From Coprococcus sp. OM04-5BH (GTDB lineage: Bacteria; Bacillota; Clostridia; Lachnospirales; Lachnospiraceae): a stretch of 64,000 nt of DNA. The notes below the pieces were generated by a model. The model had not been told where the DNA came from, searched no databases, and was given only the letters and a program-made list of their open reading frames with translations. A program made the translations under genes and the position numbers. Positions 8,416 through 17,320 of this stretch are shown piece by piece; the stretch's first letter is position 1; the number at the start of each line of letters is the position of its first letter. Location: the NCBI RefSeq assembly GCF_003482105.1, contig NZ_QULM01000004.1:124001-188000 (forward strand), written 5' to 3'.

Positions 8416-9324
8416 ATGCTTGGAGAAGCCTTGCTTGCGTTTGAAGTAATGTCATATGGAAGTGAGGTTGAAAAAATAGGAACTAAAGATGTAACACAAA
8501 AGCTTTTGGAAGATTACAATGATGTATTTGCAGACATTGTAAATGTTCTTTTGTTTGATGGAGAGAAAAAGGTCAATCCTGATGAACTTGAAAATGTGGC
8601 GGTTCATTCTCAGTACAGAGATGAACAGGGAAAACTCCACGAACAGGAAAGAGATGTGGCTAAGCATTGGAAGAAAAATGGTGTTAAGCTTTCTCTTTTT
8701 GGATTGGAAAATCAAATGAAGGTTCTTGAAAGAATGCCCCTCAGAGTGTTTGGGTATGAGGGTGCGTCCTACAGAAGTCAGTTGGATCAGAAAGCACTGG
8801 AACCGGTGGTTACACTTGTGCTGTATTTTGGAGAGCAGCATTGGAAAAAATCCAAAAGATTAAAGTCATTGTTAAACATACCGGCCGGATTAGATAAGTA
8901 CATAAATGACATTAATGTAAATGTCTTTGAGATATCCTGGCTGACACAGGAGCAGATAGGAAAATTTACCAGTGATTTTAAGGTCGTTGTAAATTTTTTT
9001 GTTAAACGTAGAATGAACAGAGATTATGTTCCTGATGATCCTACAGAGATAGTGCATGTGGATGAGGTGCTGAAGCTATTGTCAGCGGTGACCGGCGATG
9101 ATCGGTATGAGGTGTTATTGAATGACAAGGAAGGAGTGGGCAGTATGTGTGAAGTTGCACAACGATTAGTGGATAAGGGCATTAAAGAAGGACAGGAGAA
9201 GTTATTAGAAGCGATTAAGGCTGCAAGGACCAATAATTATACAACCACAGAAGAACTTGTAAATAATGGTTACGATCAGAAGACTGCAGCGGGTGCTATG
9301 GAGGCCTTAGGCTTTGAGGGATAG
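8416..9324 (+). CDS. Rpn family recombination-promoting nuclease / putative transposase
   Basis: A 302-residue member of the Rpn (PD-(D/E)XK nuclease family transposase) proteins expanded in Lachnospiraceae. Family signs are DIVNVLLFDGE near residue 40, HEQERDVAKHWKK near 75 and SLFGLENQ near 95, then PLRVFGYEGASYRSQ. The C-terminus has the usual helical tail (KGIKEGQEKLLEAIKAA). Escherichia coli Rpn proteins are DNA endonucleases that raise RecA-independent recombination; the same role here is inferred. No terminal inverted repeats were seen. The start ATG has only a weak AGGATG site; M12 is an alternative. Confidence 0.8.
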   Translation: MLGEALLAFEVMSYGSEVEKIGTKDVTQKLLEDYNDVFADIVNVLLFDGEKKVNPDELENVAVHSQYRDEQGKLHEQERDVAKHWKKNGVKLSLFGLENQMKVLERMPLRVFGYEGASYRSQLDQKALEPVVTLVLYFGEQHWKKSKRLKSLLNIPAGLDKYINDINVNVFEISWLTQEQIGKFTSDFKVVVNFFVKRRMNRDYVPDDPTEIVHVDEVLKLLSAVTGDDRYEVLLNDKEGVGSMCEVAQRLVDKGIKEGQEKLLEAIKAARTNNYTTTEELVNNGYDQKTAAGAMEALGFEG

Positions 9325-9347
9325 TATGTATGAGCTTTTCTATGGGC

Positions 9348-9376
9348 TTGCATAATTCAAACATATGTGGTATCCT
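9348..9376 (+). promoter_or_regulatory. Promoter of the riboflavin operon
   Basis: TTGCAT (9348-9353), 17-nt spacer, TGG-TATCCT extended -10 (9371-9376), placing the transcript start just ahead of the FMN aptamer. Confidence 0.65.
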
Positions 9377-9398
9377 TTACCCGTCAATAAAATTAATA

Positions 9399-9527
9399 TT
9401 CTTCGGGGCGGAGTGAAAGTCTCCACCGGCGGTATTTAGCATGGAAGCTATAAGCCCGCGAGCCGCATGGCATGACCTGGTGAGAATCCGGGGCCGACAG
9501 TATAGTCTGGATGTGAGAAGTAAGATA
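9399..9527 (+). promoter_or_regulatory. FMN riboswitch (RFN element)
   Basis: Conserved RFN blocks in order: CTTCGGGGC, GTGAAAGTCTCCACCGGCGG, AGCCCGCGAG, a CATGGCATGACCTGGTGAG arm, ATCCGGGGCCGACAG, and TAGTCTGGATG-GAGAAG closing the P1 stem. FMN binding is expected to favour the terminator at 9605 and switch off ribD-ribE-ribBA-ribH. Confidence 0.96.
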
Positions 9528-9604
9528 TGAGATCAGGATAGAGACAGCTAAAGCAATATGATGTTGTTGATGGCAGTTGGTTATCGGATGATTTAAGAAA
9601 TTTT

Positions 9605-9636
9605 GAGCCGGAGGTATTAATCCCCCGGCTCTTTGT
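9605..9636 (+). terminator. FMN riboswitch expression-platform terminator
   Basis: Stem GAGCCGG / CCGGCTC (9605-9611, 9625-9631) followed by TTTGTTT, between the aptamer and ribD. Confidence 0.8.
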
Positions 9637-9641
9637 TTATT

Positions 9642-9815
9642 GTAATGATGTCATAGACATCGTTACGTTGCAGCAACCCTTGCCGTAGGAAGCACCAAGT
9701 GTCGAAGACACATTTAGAATGGTGCTGACGACTTGCCGCCGAGTGTAAACGAGGGGGCGTTACCAAACAGGCAATTTCAAATGGTTGCTGCTCCCATTAT
9801 TGTAATGATGTCAAG
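9642..9815 (+). repeat. Dispersed two-hairpin repeat, copy I (interrupted)
   Basis: Hairpin A (GTAATGATGTC / GACATCGTTAC, 9642-9666), then hairpin B with arms GCAGCAACC (9670-9678) and GGTTGCTGC (9783-9791), then a half copy of A (9802-9815). About 85 nt are inserted inside B between TTGCCGTAGG and GGCAATTT, with their own pairable AGCACC / GGTGCT arms. The same family occurs at 27148, 47488 and, more degraded, elsewhere. This fills the riboswitch-ribD gap. Confidence 0.75.
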
Positions 9816-9848
9816 GGCAGATACATATATACAGAAAGAAGTGATCAA

Positions 9849-10976
9849 ATGGAACACAATTCAGTTGTGATTACAGAAGAAGATAAGAAATATATGCGGC
9901 GGGCAATAGAGCTTGCGAAGCTTGGAACCGGTGCAGTGAACCCTAACCCACTGGTGGGGGCGGTTATTGTTAAGGATGGCAGGATCATAGGTGAAGGATA
10001 TCACAGAAAATATGGTGAGCTTCATGCGGAGCGGGATGCCATAGCCCATCTTACAGAGGACGCCGAGGGAGCGGACATGTATGTTACTCTCGAGCCATGC
10101 TGTCACTACGGCAAGCAGCCACCCTGTGCCCTGGCGGTAATAGAACATAAGATAAAGCGGGTATTTGTAGGCTCAGATGATCCAAATAAACTGGTTTCAG
10201 GTGGCGGATATAAGCTCCTTCGGGACGCGGGAATAGAGGTTATCACCCATGTGCTCAAGGATGAATGTGACGGCATAAATGATGTGTTCTTTCACTATAT
10301 TGTGAACAAGACTCCTTATGTTGTAATGAAATATGCCATGACCATGGACGGCAAGATAGCGACCAGGGAGGGCTACAGCAAGTGGATAACAGGAGAGACT
10401 GCCAGAAACCATGTGCAGGAACAGAGAAATGCATTATCCGGAATAATGGCAGGAATAGGTACTGTATTAAAGGATGATCCCATGCTTACCTGCAGGATAC
10501 CTGGTGGAAGAACACCGGTGAGGATCATTTGCGATACCCACGGAAGGATTCCTGTGGACAGCAACATAGTAAAATCTGCAGATACGGTCAGAACAATAAT
10601 CGCTGTGTCTGACAAATGGATCGATACTTCCGATGGACAGGAAAAGGCCAATAAATTAAATGATATGGGAGCTGAGATACTTGCTGTTCCTGAAAATGAC
10701 GGACACATAGATCTTAAGGCTCTTATGACAGAGCTTGGTGCCCTGCAGATAGATGGAATATTGCTTGAGGGTGGAGGAACCCTTAACGAGAGTGCTCTTA
10801 AGGCAGGCGTTGTAAATGAAGTGGACGCCTATATAGCACCTAAGATATTTGGCGGAGCAGGTCACTCCCCTGTAGATGGCGAGGGTGTTTCCCTGCCGGA
10901 TGAAGCATACCGGTTCAGACTTGCGAAAACTGAGCAATATGGGGAGGATGTTCTCTTGATATATAAAAAATTATAG
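9849..10976 (+). CDS. ribD: Bifunctional diaminohydroxyphosphoribosylaminopyrimidine deaminase / 5-amino-6-(5-phosphoribosylamino)uracil reductase
   Basis: Second and third steps of riboflavin synthesis from GTP, in the cytosol. Residues 1-150 are the zinc cytidine-deaminase-like domain with HAERDAI (about residue 60) and PCCHYGKQPPC (about 84-94) supplying the zinc ligands. Residues 155-375 are the NADPH reductase domain (MTMDGKIAT, GIGTVLKDDPMLTCR, GILLEGGGTLN). Length 375 is normal. The ribosome site AGAAAGAAG is poor. First gene after the FMN riboswitch. Confidence 0.97.
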   Translation: MEHNSVVITEEDKKYMRRAIELAKLGTGAVNPNPLVGAVIVKDGRIIGEGYHRKYGELHAERDAIAHLTEDAEGADMYVTLEPCCHYGKQPPCALAVIEHKIKRVFVGSDDPNKLVSGGGYKLLRDAGIEVITHVLKDECDGINDVFFHYIVNKTPYVVMKYAMTMDGKIATREGYSKWITGETARNHVQEQRNALSGIMAGIGTVLKDDPMLTCRIPGGRTPVRIICDTHGRIPVDSNIVKSADTVRTIIAVSDKWIDTSDGQEKANKLNDMGAEILAVPENDGHIDLKALMTELGALQIDGILLEGGGTLNESALKAGVVNEVDAYIAPKIFGGAGHSPVDGEGVSLPDEAYRFRLAKTEQYGEDVLLIYKKL

Positions 10977-11066
10977 TAAAAATATTCAGGTGATTTATTA
11001 GAGAATCAAATTGCATGATCAAATAATATGATTTGCATGGTATGTTCCATCCAGACAATAGTGATA

Positions 11067-11177
11067 TTTTTCGTTATGAGGTTTTGACCTAGCTACCAGC
11101 ACAAAGCCCACGTTCAAATCCGAAGGGTGCGTTTGGGCGGCTGCTGGTTAAAAAGCGGTCAAACCGAATAGAAAAAA
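11067..11177 (+). repeat. Structured element R, copy 1, in the ribD-ribE gap
   Basis: About 111 nt with complementary ends (TTTTCGTTAT..GGTTT.GACC against GGTC.AAACC..GAATAGAAAA) enclosing nested stems CCAGCA/TGCTGG and GCCCA/TGGGC and a CCGAAGG hairpin. A second copy lies in the ribBA-ribH gap at 13566. It could be a structured RNA or a non-autonomous repeat. Confidence 0.65.
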
Positions 11178-11193
11178 TCACGTGGCTGGTGGA

Positions 11194-11247
11194 ATATGGC
11201 CATGTAGATCAATATGGCCATGTAGATCAATATGACTATGTAAATCA
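11194..11247 (+). repeat. 18-bp tandem repeat, three copies
   Basis: Unit ATATGGCCATGTAGATCA at 11194-11211 and 11212-11229, third copy 11230-11247 with a few changes, directly before ribE. Each unit contains the palindrome TGGCCA. Confidence 0.9.
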
Positions 11248-11297
11248 TATTAATAGACACATTGCATGAAATGTTTTTAATAGAAGGATGTGAGCAG

Positions 11298-11975
11298 ATG
11301 TTTACAGGGATAATAGAAGAAATGGGAACCATCAGGAAGATAGACAGGGGAGCGGCCTCCTGCAAGCTGATGGTCAAGGCCTCAAAGGTTCTTGAAGGAA
11401 CCATGGTGGGAGACAGCATTGCTACAAATGGCGTTTGCCTTACAGTGACCGCAATGTCTTCCGATGGTTTTACCGCAGATGTAATGCCTGAGACCTTAAG
11501 ACGGAGTAATCTTGGAAAATTAAGCTCTGGAAGTTATGTAAACCTTGAAAGAGCCATGAGTGCAAATGGCAGATTTGGCGGACATATAGTTTCAGGACAT
11601 ATAGATGGCACAGGTACCATCCGGGAAATGAAGAGAGAGGATAATGCAGTCTGGGTTACAGTGGATTGTGACAGGAAACTTCTGAAATATATCATTGAAA
11701 AAGGCTCAATAACCATAGACGGAATAAGCCTTACGGTAGCATATGTGGATGACACCTGTTTTAAGGTATCAATAATACCTCATACCGCCGAAGAAACCAC
11801 ACTGCTAAAGGGGAAGCCCGGCACAGTGGTTAATCTGGAGAACGACATAGTAGGTAAATACGTGGATAAGCTGCTACATTTTGATGAGATGACCGGTGGC
11901 ACAGAAAAAAAACCAAGCAAGAAAAGCAGCGGAGGGCTTGACATGGGCTTCCTTGCTGAAAACGGATTTGCCTGA
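11298..11975 (+). CDS. ribE: Riboflavin synthase, alpha subunit
   Basis: Dismutates two 6,7-dimethyl-8-ribityllumazine molecules to riboflavin, the last pathway step. The 225 residues hold two homologous lumazine-binding barrels: N-terminal MFTGIIEE with SIATNGVCLTV, and a second with GHIVSGHIDGTG and SITIDGISLTVAY. The C-terminus has an extra lysine- and serine-rich tail. The start at 11298 matches the family's MFTGIIEE beginning and has AGAAGGA 9 nt upstream; in-frame ATGs from 11262 are rejected. Second gene of the rib operon. Confidence 0.96.
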   Translation: MFTGIIEEMGTIRKIDRGAASCKLMVKASKVLEGTMVGDSIATNGVCLTVTAMSSDGFTADVMPETLRRSNLGKLSSGSYVNLERAMSANGRFGGHIVSGHIDGTGTIREMKREDNAVWVTVDCDRKLLKYIIEKGSITIDGISLTVAYVDDTCFKVSIIPHTAEETTLLKGKPGTVVNLENDIVGKYVDKLLHFDEMTGGTEKKPSKKSSGGLDMGFLAENGFA

Positions 11976-12026
11976 TAGATAATGTCTTAGATATGTCCAA
12001 ATACAGATGAATCGTTAATTAAAGCA

Positions 12027-12130
12027 GGTCGATAAAAATAGTCTGATGAATAAGAGTGGACTGATAAATAAAAATAGATCGGCAAATAAAAGCAGATCGA
12101 CAAATAAAAATAATTTCATAAATAAAATAA
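12027..12130 (+). repeat. Degenerate 18-bp tandem repeat before ribBA
   Basis: About five A-rich copies with unit close to GATCGACAAATAAAAATA, at 18-nt period (12045, 12063, 12081, 12099, 12117), between ribE and ribBA. Different in sequence from the 18-bp repeat before ribE. Confidence 0.75.
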
Positions 12131-12160
12131 ATCAATATTTAGATAAAGAAAGGAACAGAC

Positions 12161-13360
12161 ATGGAATTTAACAGTATTGAAGAAATTGCTGCAGATCTTG
12201 CGGCAGGAAAAGTAGTAGTAATGCTCGATAACGAGGACAGAGAAAATGAAGGAGACGTTATATGTGCTGCTGAATTTGCCACGACCGAGAATGTAAACTT
12301 TATGGCAAAATACGCAAGGGGACTTATCTGCATGCCTATGGCAGGTGAGTACGCAGATAAGCTTAACCTTCCTCAGATGTGTATAACAAATACAGATAAT
12401 CACTGCACAGCATTTACAGTGTCTGTAGATCATGTAAGCACAACAACAGGTATCTCAGCAGAAGAGAGAGGCATAACAGCCAGAGCATTTGTGGCAGATG
12501 ACGCAAAGCCGGCAGACTTCAGAAGACCTGGACACATGTTCCCGCTTACAGCCGTACCGGGTGGAACCATAGAGAGAAATGGCCATACAGAGGCTACAGT
12601 AGATCTATGTAAGGTTGCGGGCCTTAAGCCTTGCGGTCTCTGCTGTGAGATCATGAAGGATGACGGAACCATGGCAAGAAAGGATGACCTTATTGCATTT
12701 GCAAAGGAGCATGGACTCAAGATCTCAACCATAGCAAAGCTTATCCAGTACAGAAAAGAACATGAGGTGTTCGTTGAGTGTGTTGCCAAGGCAAAAATGC
12801 CTACAAGATATGGCGAGTTCACCATCTATGGATATATCAATAAGTTAAACGGTGAGCACCATGTGGCTCTTGTTAAGGGAGATATAACAGACGGCGAGCC
12901 TGTTCTATGTCGTGTACATTCAGAGTGTCTTACAGGAGATGCCCTTGGCTCAGCAAGATGTGACTGCGGCCAGCAGTATGACGCCGCCATGAAAATGATC
13001 GCAAAAGAGGGCAGAGGCGTGCTTCTTTACATGAGACAGGAGGGCAGAGGCATAGGTCTTATTAATAAGATAAAAGCCTATGAGCTTCAGGATCAGGGAC
13101 TTGATACAGTTGAGGCAAATCTCAAGCTTGGCTTCCCTGAGGACGCAAGAGATTATACTATCGGTACCCAGATACTTGTGGATCTCGGAATAAGAAAACT
13201 CAGACTTCTCACCAATAATCCGCTTAAGGTATACGGTCTTTCAGGCTACAACCTTGAGATCGTAGAGAGAGTCCCTATAGAGATGGAACCGGGCAAATTT
13301 GACGAGTTCTACCTCAGAACCAAGAAAGAGAAGATGGGCCATATCTTAGATAACGTATAA
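12161..13360 (+). CDS. ribBA: Bifunctional 3,4-dihydroxy-2-butanone-4-phosphate synthase / GTP cyclohydrolase II
   Basis: Supplies both precursors of riboflavin. Residues 1-200 are the DHBP synthase domain ([28 protein letters not shown]). Residues 205-399 are GTP cyclohydrolase II, with [19 protein letters not shown] giving the zinc cysteines and RQEGRGIGL the GTP-binding site. Length 399 is normal. AAAGAAAGG precedes the ATG. Third gene of the operon, with FMN riboswitch control inferred from position. Confidence 0.97.
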   Translation: MEFNSIEEIAADLAAGKVVVMLDNEDRENEGDVICAAEFATTENVNFMAKYARGLICMPMAGEYADKLNLPQMCITNTDNHCTAFTVSVDHVSTTTGISAEERGITARAFVADDAKPADFRRPGHMFPLTAVPGGTIERNGHTEATVDLCKVAGLKPCGLCCEIMKDDGTMARKDDLIAFAKEHGLKISTIAKLIQYRKEHEVFVECVAKAKMPTRYGEFTIYGYINKLNGEHHVALVKGDITDGEPVLCRVHSECLTGDALGSARCDCGQQYDAAMKMIAKEGRGVLLYMRQEGRGIGLINKIKAYELQDQGLDTVEANLKLGFPEDARDYTIGTQILVDLGIRKLRLLTNNPLKVYGLSGYNLEIVERVPIEMEPGKFDEFYLRTKKEKMGHILDNV

Positions 13361-13463
13361 AATATAGGATTGTAAAGTTTGGCATTATGTAAACCACATT
13401 ATACAAAGCTGTATTATGTAAACTGGTGAAATGCAATATAAACAAAATCATTACCAAGTATAT

Positions 13464-13526
13464 GATGTTATAAATATTTTACATCATAGAAGCTCGTATA
13501 TAGATATGATCAAAAGCGTATATGAG
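13464..13526 (+). other. Two hairpins in the ribBA-ribH gap
   Basis: ATGATGT / ACATCAT (13464-13489) and GCTC.TATAT / ATATGAGC (about 13491-13526). No T-run follows, so they are not typical terminators. Confidence 0.35.
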
Positions 13527-13565
13527 CAGCGATTTTGTAATATATAAGTCCATACCATAGCGAAA

Positions 13566-13670
13566 TTTTCGTTATGAGTCTTGGGAAGCTTTAGGCACAA
13601 AGCCCATGTTTGAACCCGAAGGGTGAGTTTGGGCGACTGCCGTTAAAAAGCGAGCAAAGGGAATAGAAAA
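13566..13670 (+). repeat. Structured element R, copy 2, in the ribBA-ribH gap
   Basis: About 105 nt homologous to 11067-11177, sharing TTTTCGTTATGAG, GCACAAAGCCCA, CCGAAGGGTG, GTTTGGGCG, GTTAAAAAGCG and GAATAGAAAA. The inner stem reads GGCA/TGCC here against CCAGCA/TGCTGG in copy 1, a change on both arms. Confidence 0.7.
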
Positions 13671-13807
13671 TGAGCGTGTATGGCGTTATATTACAAAATA
13701 CGCTGCTAAACAAAAATATAATTAAAAAAGTGTCAAATGACACATAAAAAAGACAGCACGCCATCATTTCGTGAGCCGTGCCAATAATTAAAAAGGAGAT
13801 AAAGATC

Positions 13808-14269
13808 ATGAAAAAATTAGAAGGAAAAATGGTAGCAAATGGTGCAAAGATTGGAATTGTTGCAGCAAGATTTAACGAATTTATAGTATCAAAGCTTGTA
13901 AGCGGTGCAGAGGACGCACTCTTAAGACATGACGTAAACCCTGATGACATTACAGTAGCATGGGTGCCGGGAGCATTTGAAATCCCACTTGCAGCCAAGA
14001 AGATGGCTATGAGCGGCAGATACGACGCAGTGATCTGTCTCGGAACAGTAATAAGAGGTGCCACAAGCCATTACGATTATGTATGTAATGAAGTATCAAA
14101 GGGTGTTGCGGCAGTTGGCCTTGAGTCAGGAATACCTGTAATGTTCGGTATTGTTACAACAGAGAATATTGAACAGGCAATAGAAAGAGCCGGCACCAAG
14201 GCAGGAAATAAGGGATATGACTGTGCAATGGGTGCCCTTGAGATGATCGACCTTATGAAGCAGATGTAA
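13808..14269 (+). CDS. ribH: 6,7-dimethyl-8-ribityllumazine synthase
   Basis: Condenses the pyrimidine intermediate with 3,4-dihydroxy-2-butanone 4-phosphate. The 153-residue protein shows [22 protein letters not shown], the catalytic [14 protein letters not shown] stretch with the active-site His, and GVLT-like [20 protein letters not shown] lies 7 nt before the ATG at 13808; an earlier in-frame start at 13778 would run through that ribosome site. Last gene of the rib operon; family members form 60-mer capsids or pentamers. Confidence 0.97.
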   Translation: MKKLEGKMVANGAKIGIVAARFNEFIVSKLVSGAEDALLRHDVNPDDITVAWVPGAFEIPLAAKKMAMSGRYDAVICLGTVIRGATSHYDYVCNEVSKGVAAVGLESGIPVMFGIVTTENIEQAIERAGTKAGNKGYDCAMGALEMIDLMKQM

Positions 14270-14371
14270 AGTTTTTCAGGAAAAAAGGTTGTGTCAGACG
14301 TTAAATAAAAAACGGAAATTTAAAGTCAGCCGGATTTAAATGGACTGATATTCAAAAAGGAGCAGCTTTAT

Positions 14372-15190
14372 ATGGCAGAGAATTATAGCGTAAACAAGGA
14401 TACAAAATTACTTTTTTTCGATATTGACGGAACCCTTATTACCGAGGACGGAAGAAGATATTTCCCTGAAAGTGCAAAAAAGGCACTAAGGCAGGCAAGG
14501 GAAAATGGCCATCTTGTATTTATAAATACCGGCAGAGTCATGTGCAATATAACCGAAGAGATAAAGTCGGCAGGCTTCGATGGTTTTGTATGTGGCTGTG
14601 GAACATATATAAGCTACAGAGATCAAGTCATCTTCCACAATGAACTCAACAGAAAACTGTGCCATGATATAGCTATGATATGCAGAAAAAGCAGGATGTA
14701 CGGGCTTTATGAACATACAGACGGTGTGTATCTGGACGGCTGTAACAAGGACAATGAGCTGTTAAAGGAAATGGTAGGATATTTCAGGAATAACGGCATA
14801 AATGTAGGAGAAGATATAGAGGACGGCAGATTTATATTTGATAAGTTCTGCTGCTGGTATGATGAAAAGAGTGATCTTCAGGGCTTTAAAAATGCCATAG
14901 AACCATATTTCGATTACATTGACAGAGAAGGGAATTTCTGTGAGATAGTGCCAAAGGGGTTCAGCAAGGCCACCGGAATACAGGCGCTCCTTGACAGATT
15001 TGACCTGCCTCTTACAAATGCCTACGCCTTCGGAGACGGTAACAATGATGCCCCGATGTTGAGTTATGTGCCTAATAGTATTATAATGGCAAAAGGACCT
15101 GAGGAGCTTAAGAAGAAGTGCATGATGGTCACAGAGGACGCCATTGACGATGGCATATACAATGCGTTAAAGAGATTGGAGATTATATAA
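14372..15190 (+). CDS. HAD superfamily Cof-type hydrolase
   Basis: A 272-residue cytosolic phosphatase of HAD subfamily IIB. Motif I is FFDIDGTLI near residue 16, motif II FINTGR, and motif IV FGDGNNDAPMLSY near 222; the Cof-type cap lies between. Substrates of this family are sugar phosphates or cofactor phosphates; which one cannot be read here. It follows ribH by about 100 nt with an AAAAGGAG site of its own, and overlaps the next gene by one base (TAATG), so the two are translationally coupled. Given its position, a phosphatase step of flavin synthesis is possible but unproven. Confidence 0.85.
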   Translation: MAENYSVNKDTKLLFFDIDGTLITEDGRRYFPESAKKALRQARENGHLVFINTGRVMCNITEEIKSAGFDGFVCGCGTYISYRDQVIFHNELNRKLCHDIAMICRKSRMYGLYEHTDGVYLDGCNKDNELLKEMVGYFRNNGINVGEDIEDGRFIFDKFCCWYDEKSDLQGFKNAIEPYFDYIDREGNFCEIVPKGFSKATGIQALLDRFDLPLTNAYAFGDGNNDAPMLSYVPNSIIMAKGPEELKKKCMMVTEDAIDDGIYNALKRLEII

Positions 15191-16011
15191 TGAATGAAAC
15201 TCCTGCAAATGAAAATAAGTTAAGGCTTATAGACAGACTGTCCATAGCTGTAACAAGTCCTAAGAATTATGACGAACTTGTTAAGCTTAGCACAGGTAAG
15301 GTAGTAACCTATATGATTTTAATTTCCTTCCTTCTGGCTTTCATAGAATTTGGAATAAATGCCATAACCTATGTTGCCAGGATTGGTGGATTTGAAAATC
15401 TCATCCTAAACAGTATGCCTAAATTCACATATCAGGACGGAACCCTTGACATGGAGGATGAATTTTCCATGGATGTTGGAAGTGCTACTATATATGTGAA
15501 CACAGATTACACAGACATAACCCTTGACGACATAAATTCCGATGGAATATATATTGCCTTTGGCAGTTCAAATGTGATCATGGGCTTAAAGAGTACAGGC
15601 ATGCAGTATACCTATTTTGATTATAAACTGTCTGACCTGTTCTGGGGAGACTTTGATAATCAGGGTTTAAGTACCATGGTGCCTCAGTTTTACATGTATA
15701 TAATATTTGTGGCATTATTTGTGATGGTATCAAAGGCAGTGAAGATACTTTTCCTTGCACTGGTGTTTACAATAATTGCAAGGCCTCTTGCAATGAGGTT
15801 TAATACCGGGTATGAATTTGCCCAGGTATATAAGATATGTATATTCGGACAGACACTTTCATTCCTGCTTACAGCGGTCAATACCACAGCAGGATATATT
15901 ATAGGACCTTCACTTATGACATTTATCACGCTGATAATTTCGTTTGTATATATCAACAGGGCTATCATGAGCAAGGCAAATATATCCGATATACCACCGG
16001 GAAGCCTGTAA
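15190..16011 (+). CDS. DUF1189-like polytopic membrane protein
   Basis: A 273-residue membrane protein with a short cytosolic N-terminus (LSIAVTSPKNYDELVKL), one helix near residues 38-60, a large extracytoplasmic loop (about 75-160), then four helices to residue 260. Arrangement and the SPKNYDEL start resemble DUF1189/Yip1-type proteins of Firmicutes. Function unknown. The ATG overlaps the stop of the HAD gene. Confidence 0.65.
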   Translation: MNETPANENKLRLIDRLSIAVTSPKNYDELVKLSTGKVVTYMILISFLLAFIEFGINAITYVARIGGFENLILNSMPKFTYQDGTLDMEDEFSMDVGSATIYVNTDYTDITLDDINSDGIYIAFGSSNVIMGLKSTGMQYTYFDYKLSDLFWGDFDNQGLSTMVPQFYMYIIFVALFVMVSKAVKILFLALVFTIIARPLAMRFNTGYEFAQVYKICIFGQTLSFLLTAVNTTAGYIIGPSLMTFITLIISFVYINRAIMSKANISDIPPGSL

Positions 16012-16130
16012 ATATGAAAATAGTAAACGGGCAGATGCCGGCAAGGTGGATATGCAGGTATCCGTATAAAAATATGCAAATGCCATAATATGCCCATTAA
16101 AAGCATGTAATATCCGGTAAGGAGACAGAT

Positions 16131-16652
16131 ATGGAGATAGAAAAGAAATATATTGTAAATACATTGCCTGATAAGCTTGACAGCTACAGGTGTAAGAGCC
16201 TTGAACAGGCATATATATCCACAAGTCCTGTGATAAGAGTCAGAAGATCGGATGACAGGTATATCCTTACAGTAAAGTCAAAGGGATTAATAGAAAGAGA
16301 AGAATTCGAGCTGGACATGGACAGAGCGGAATATGAAAGTCTTGTAAAAAAAGCTGATGGAAATGTAATATTAAAGAAGCGTTATATAATCCCTGTTACA
16401 GATACCGACGGTGGCTGCGGGGATAAGGATGTTGATGCTGGACTTAAGGTAGAGCTTGATATATTTGAAGGGGATTTCAAAGGACTTGTATATGCAGAGG
16501 TGGAGTTTCCGTCGCTGGAGTGGGCTGAGAAATTCAAAGCCCCATCCTGGTTTGTAAGGGATGTCACCGGAGAAGGAGCATATCAGAACAGTGCTTTGAG
16601 TACTATGGATAAGGCAGATATTCCCGATTTCATTGAAAAGACATTGAGATAA
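16131..16652 (+). CDS. CYTH domain protein
   Basis: A 173-residue CYTH (triphosphate tunnel metalloenzyme) protein. The hallmark ExExK is MEIEKKY at the very N-terminus; RVRR near residue 37, LTVKSKG near 49 and the E-rich VELDIFEGD and YAEVEFPS strands give the other tunnel residues. Family members hydrolyse inorganic or nucleoside triphosphates or bind them; substrate not readable. AAGGAGA lies 6 nt before ATG. Its last 13 codons, including the stop, are tandemly repeated downstream. Confidence 0.9.
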   Translation: MEIEKKYIVNTLPDKLDSYRCKSLEQAYISTSPVIRVRRSDDRYILTVKSKGLIEREEFELDMDRAEYESLVKKADGNVILKKRYIIPVTDTDGGCGDKDVDAGLKVELDIFEGDFKGLVYAEVEFPSLEWAEKFKAPSWFVRDVTGEGAYQNSALSTMDKADIPDFIEKTLR

Positions 16653-16730
16653 GATGATATCGCAGATTTCATGGCAGAGACATCGAGATAAGAGGATATT
16701 CCAGATCTTATGGCAAAGATATTGAACTAA
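16614..16730 (+). repeat. 39-bp tandem repeat, three copies, each ending in an in-frame TAA
   Basis: Copies 16614-16652 (end of the CYTH gene), 16653-16691 and 16692-16730. Each is 13 codons in the same frame and ends TAA: peptides ADIPDFIEKTLR, DDIADFMAETSR, EDIPDLMAKILN. The downstream copies are not translated unless ribosomes read through. Confidence 0.9.
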
Positions 16731-16777
16731 AACAGAAGATACATGAGTATAAAAAAGATTAAGAAGGAGGAAGACTG

Positions 16778-17320
16778 ATGATAGCAAGAATGTTATTTGC
16801 AACCGGATATGAAGAAGTAGAAGCACTTACAGTAGTTGACCTTTTAAGAAGAGCAGGAATAGACTGCAGAATGGTATCGGTATATGATGAGGACTATGCA
16901 GTGGGAAGCCACAACATAACCATCAAGATGGACGAGAAGATATCAGAGATCGGTGGCGACGCAGACGCTGTTATCCTTCCGGGTGGAATGCCGGGAGTTA
17001 CCAATCTCATCGCCAGTGATAAGGTTAAGGAGATCGTGACCGGCCAGTATAACTCAGGAAAGCTTGTGGCAGCAGTGTGTGCAGCACCTACAGCCCTCGG
17101 AAGCTTTGGAATACTTAAGGATAAGAAGGCCACCTGCTATCCGGGAATGGAGGGACAGCTTAACAGCAGAGAGTTCCTTACAGATCCGGTTGTTACAGAT
17201 GGAAATGTAGTGACCAGCAGAGGCATGGGAACATCTATAGAATTTGGACTTAAGATCGTAGAATTATTAAAGGACAAGGATACAGCAGATGATCTGGCTG
17301 TAAAGATCGTATACAGATAA
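16778..17320 (+). CDS. DJ-1/PfpI family protein (DJ-1 type)
   Basis: A 180-residue DJ-1 superfamily protein. EEVEALTVVDLLRRAG near residues 11-26 contains the conserved Glu, VILPGGMPG lies near 68, and AAVCAAPTALG near 103-113 carries the nucleophile-elbow cysteine. Relatives act as glyoxalase III-like or protein deglycase enzymes; the cellular role in Firmicutes is uncertain. AGGAGG stands 9 nt before the ATG. The helicase gene begins immediately after its TAA (TAAATG), indicating co-translation. Confidence 0.9.
   Translation: MIARMLFATGYEEVEALTVVDLLRRAGIDCRMVSVYDEDYAVGSHNITIKMDEKISEIGGDADAVILPGGMPGVTNLIASDKVKEIVTGQYNSGKLVAAVCAAPTALGSFGILKDKKATCYPGMEGQLNSREFLTDPVVTDGNVVTSRGMGTSIEFGLKIVELLKDKDTADDLAVKIVYR

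Noticed and set aside
8416..9324. Active transposon carrying the Rpn-type gene
   Set aside because: No terminal inverted repeats or target duplication visible, and the flanks have normal host promoters.
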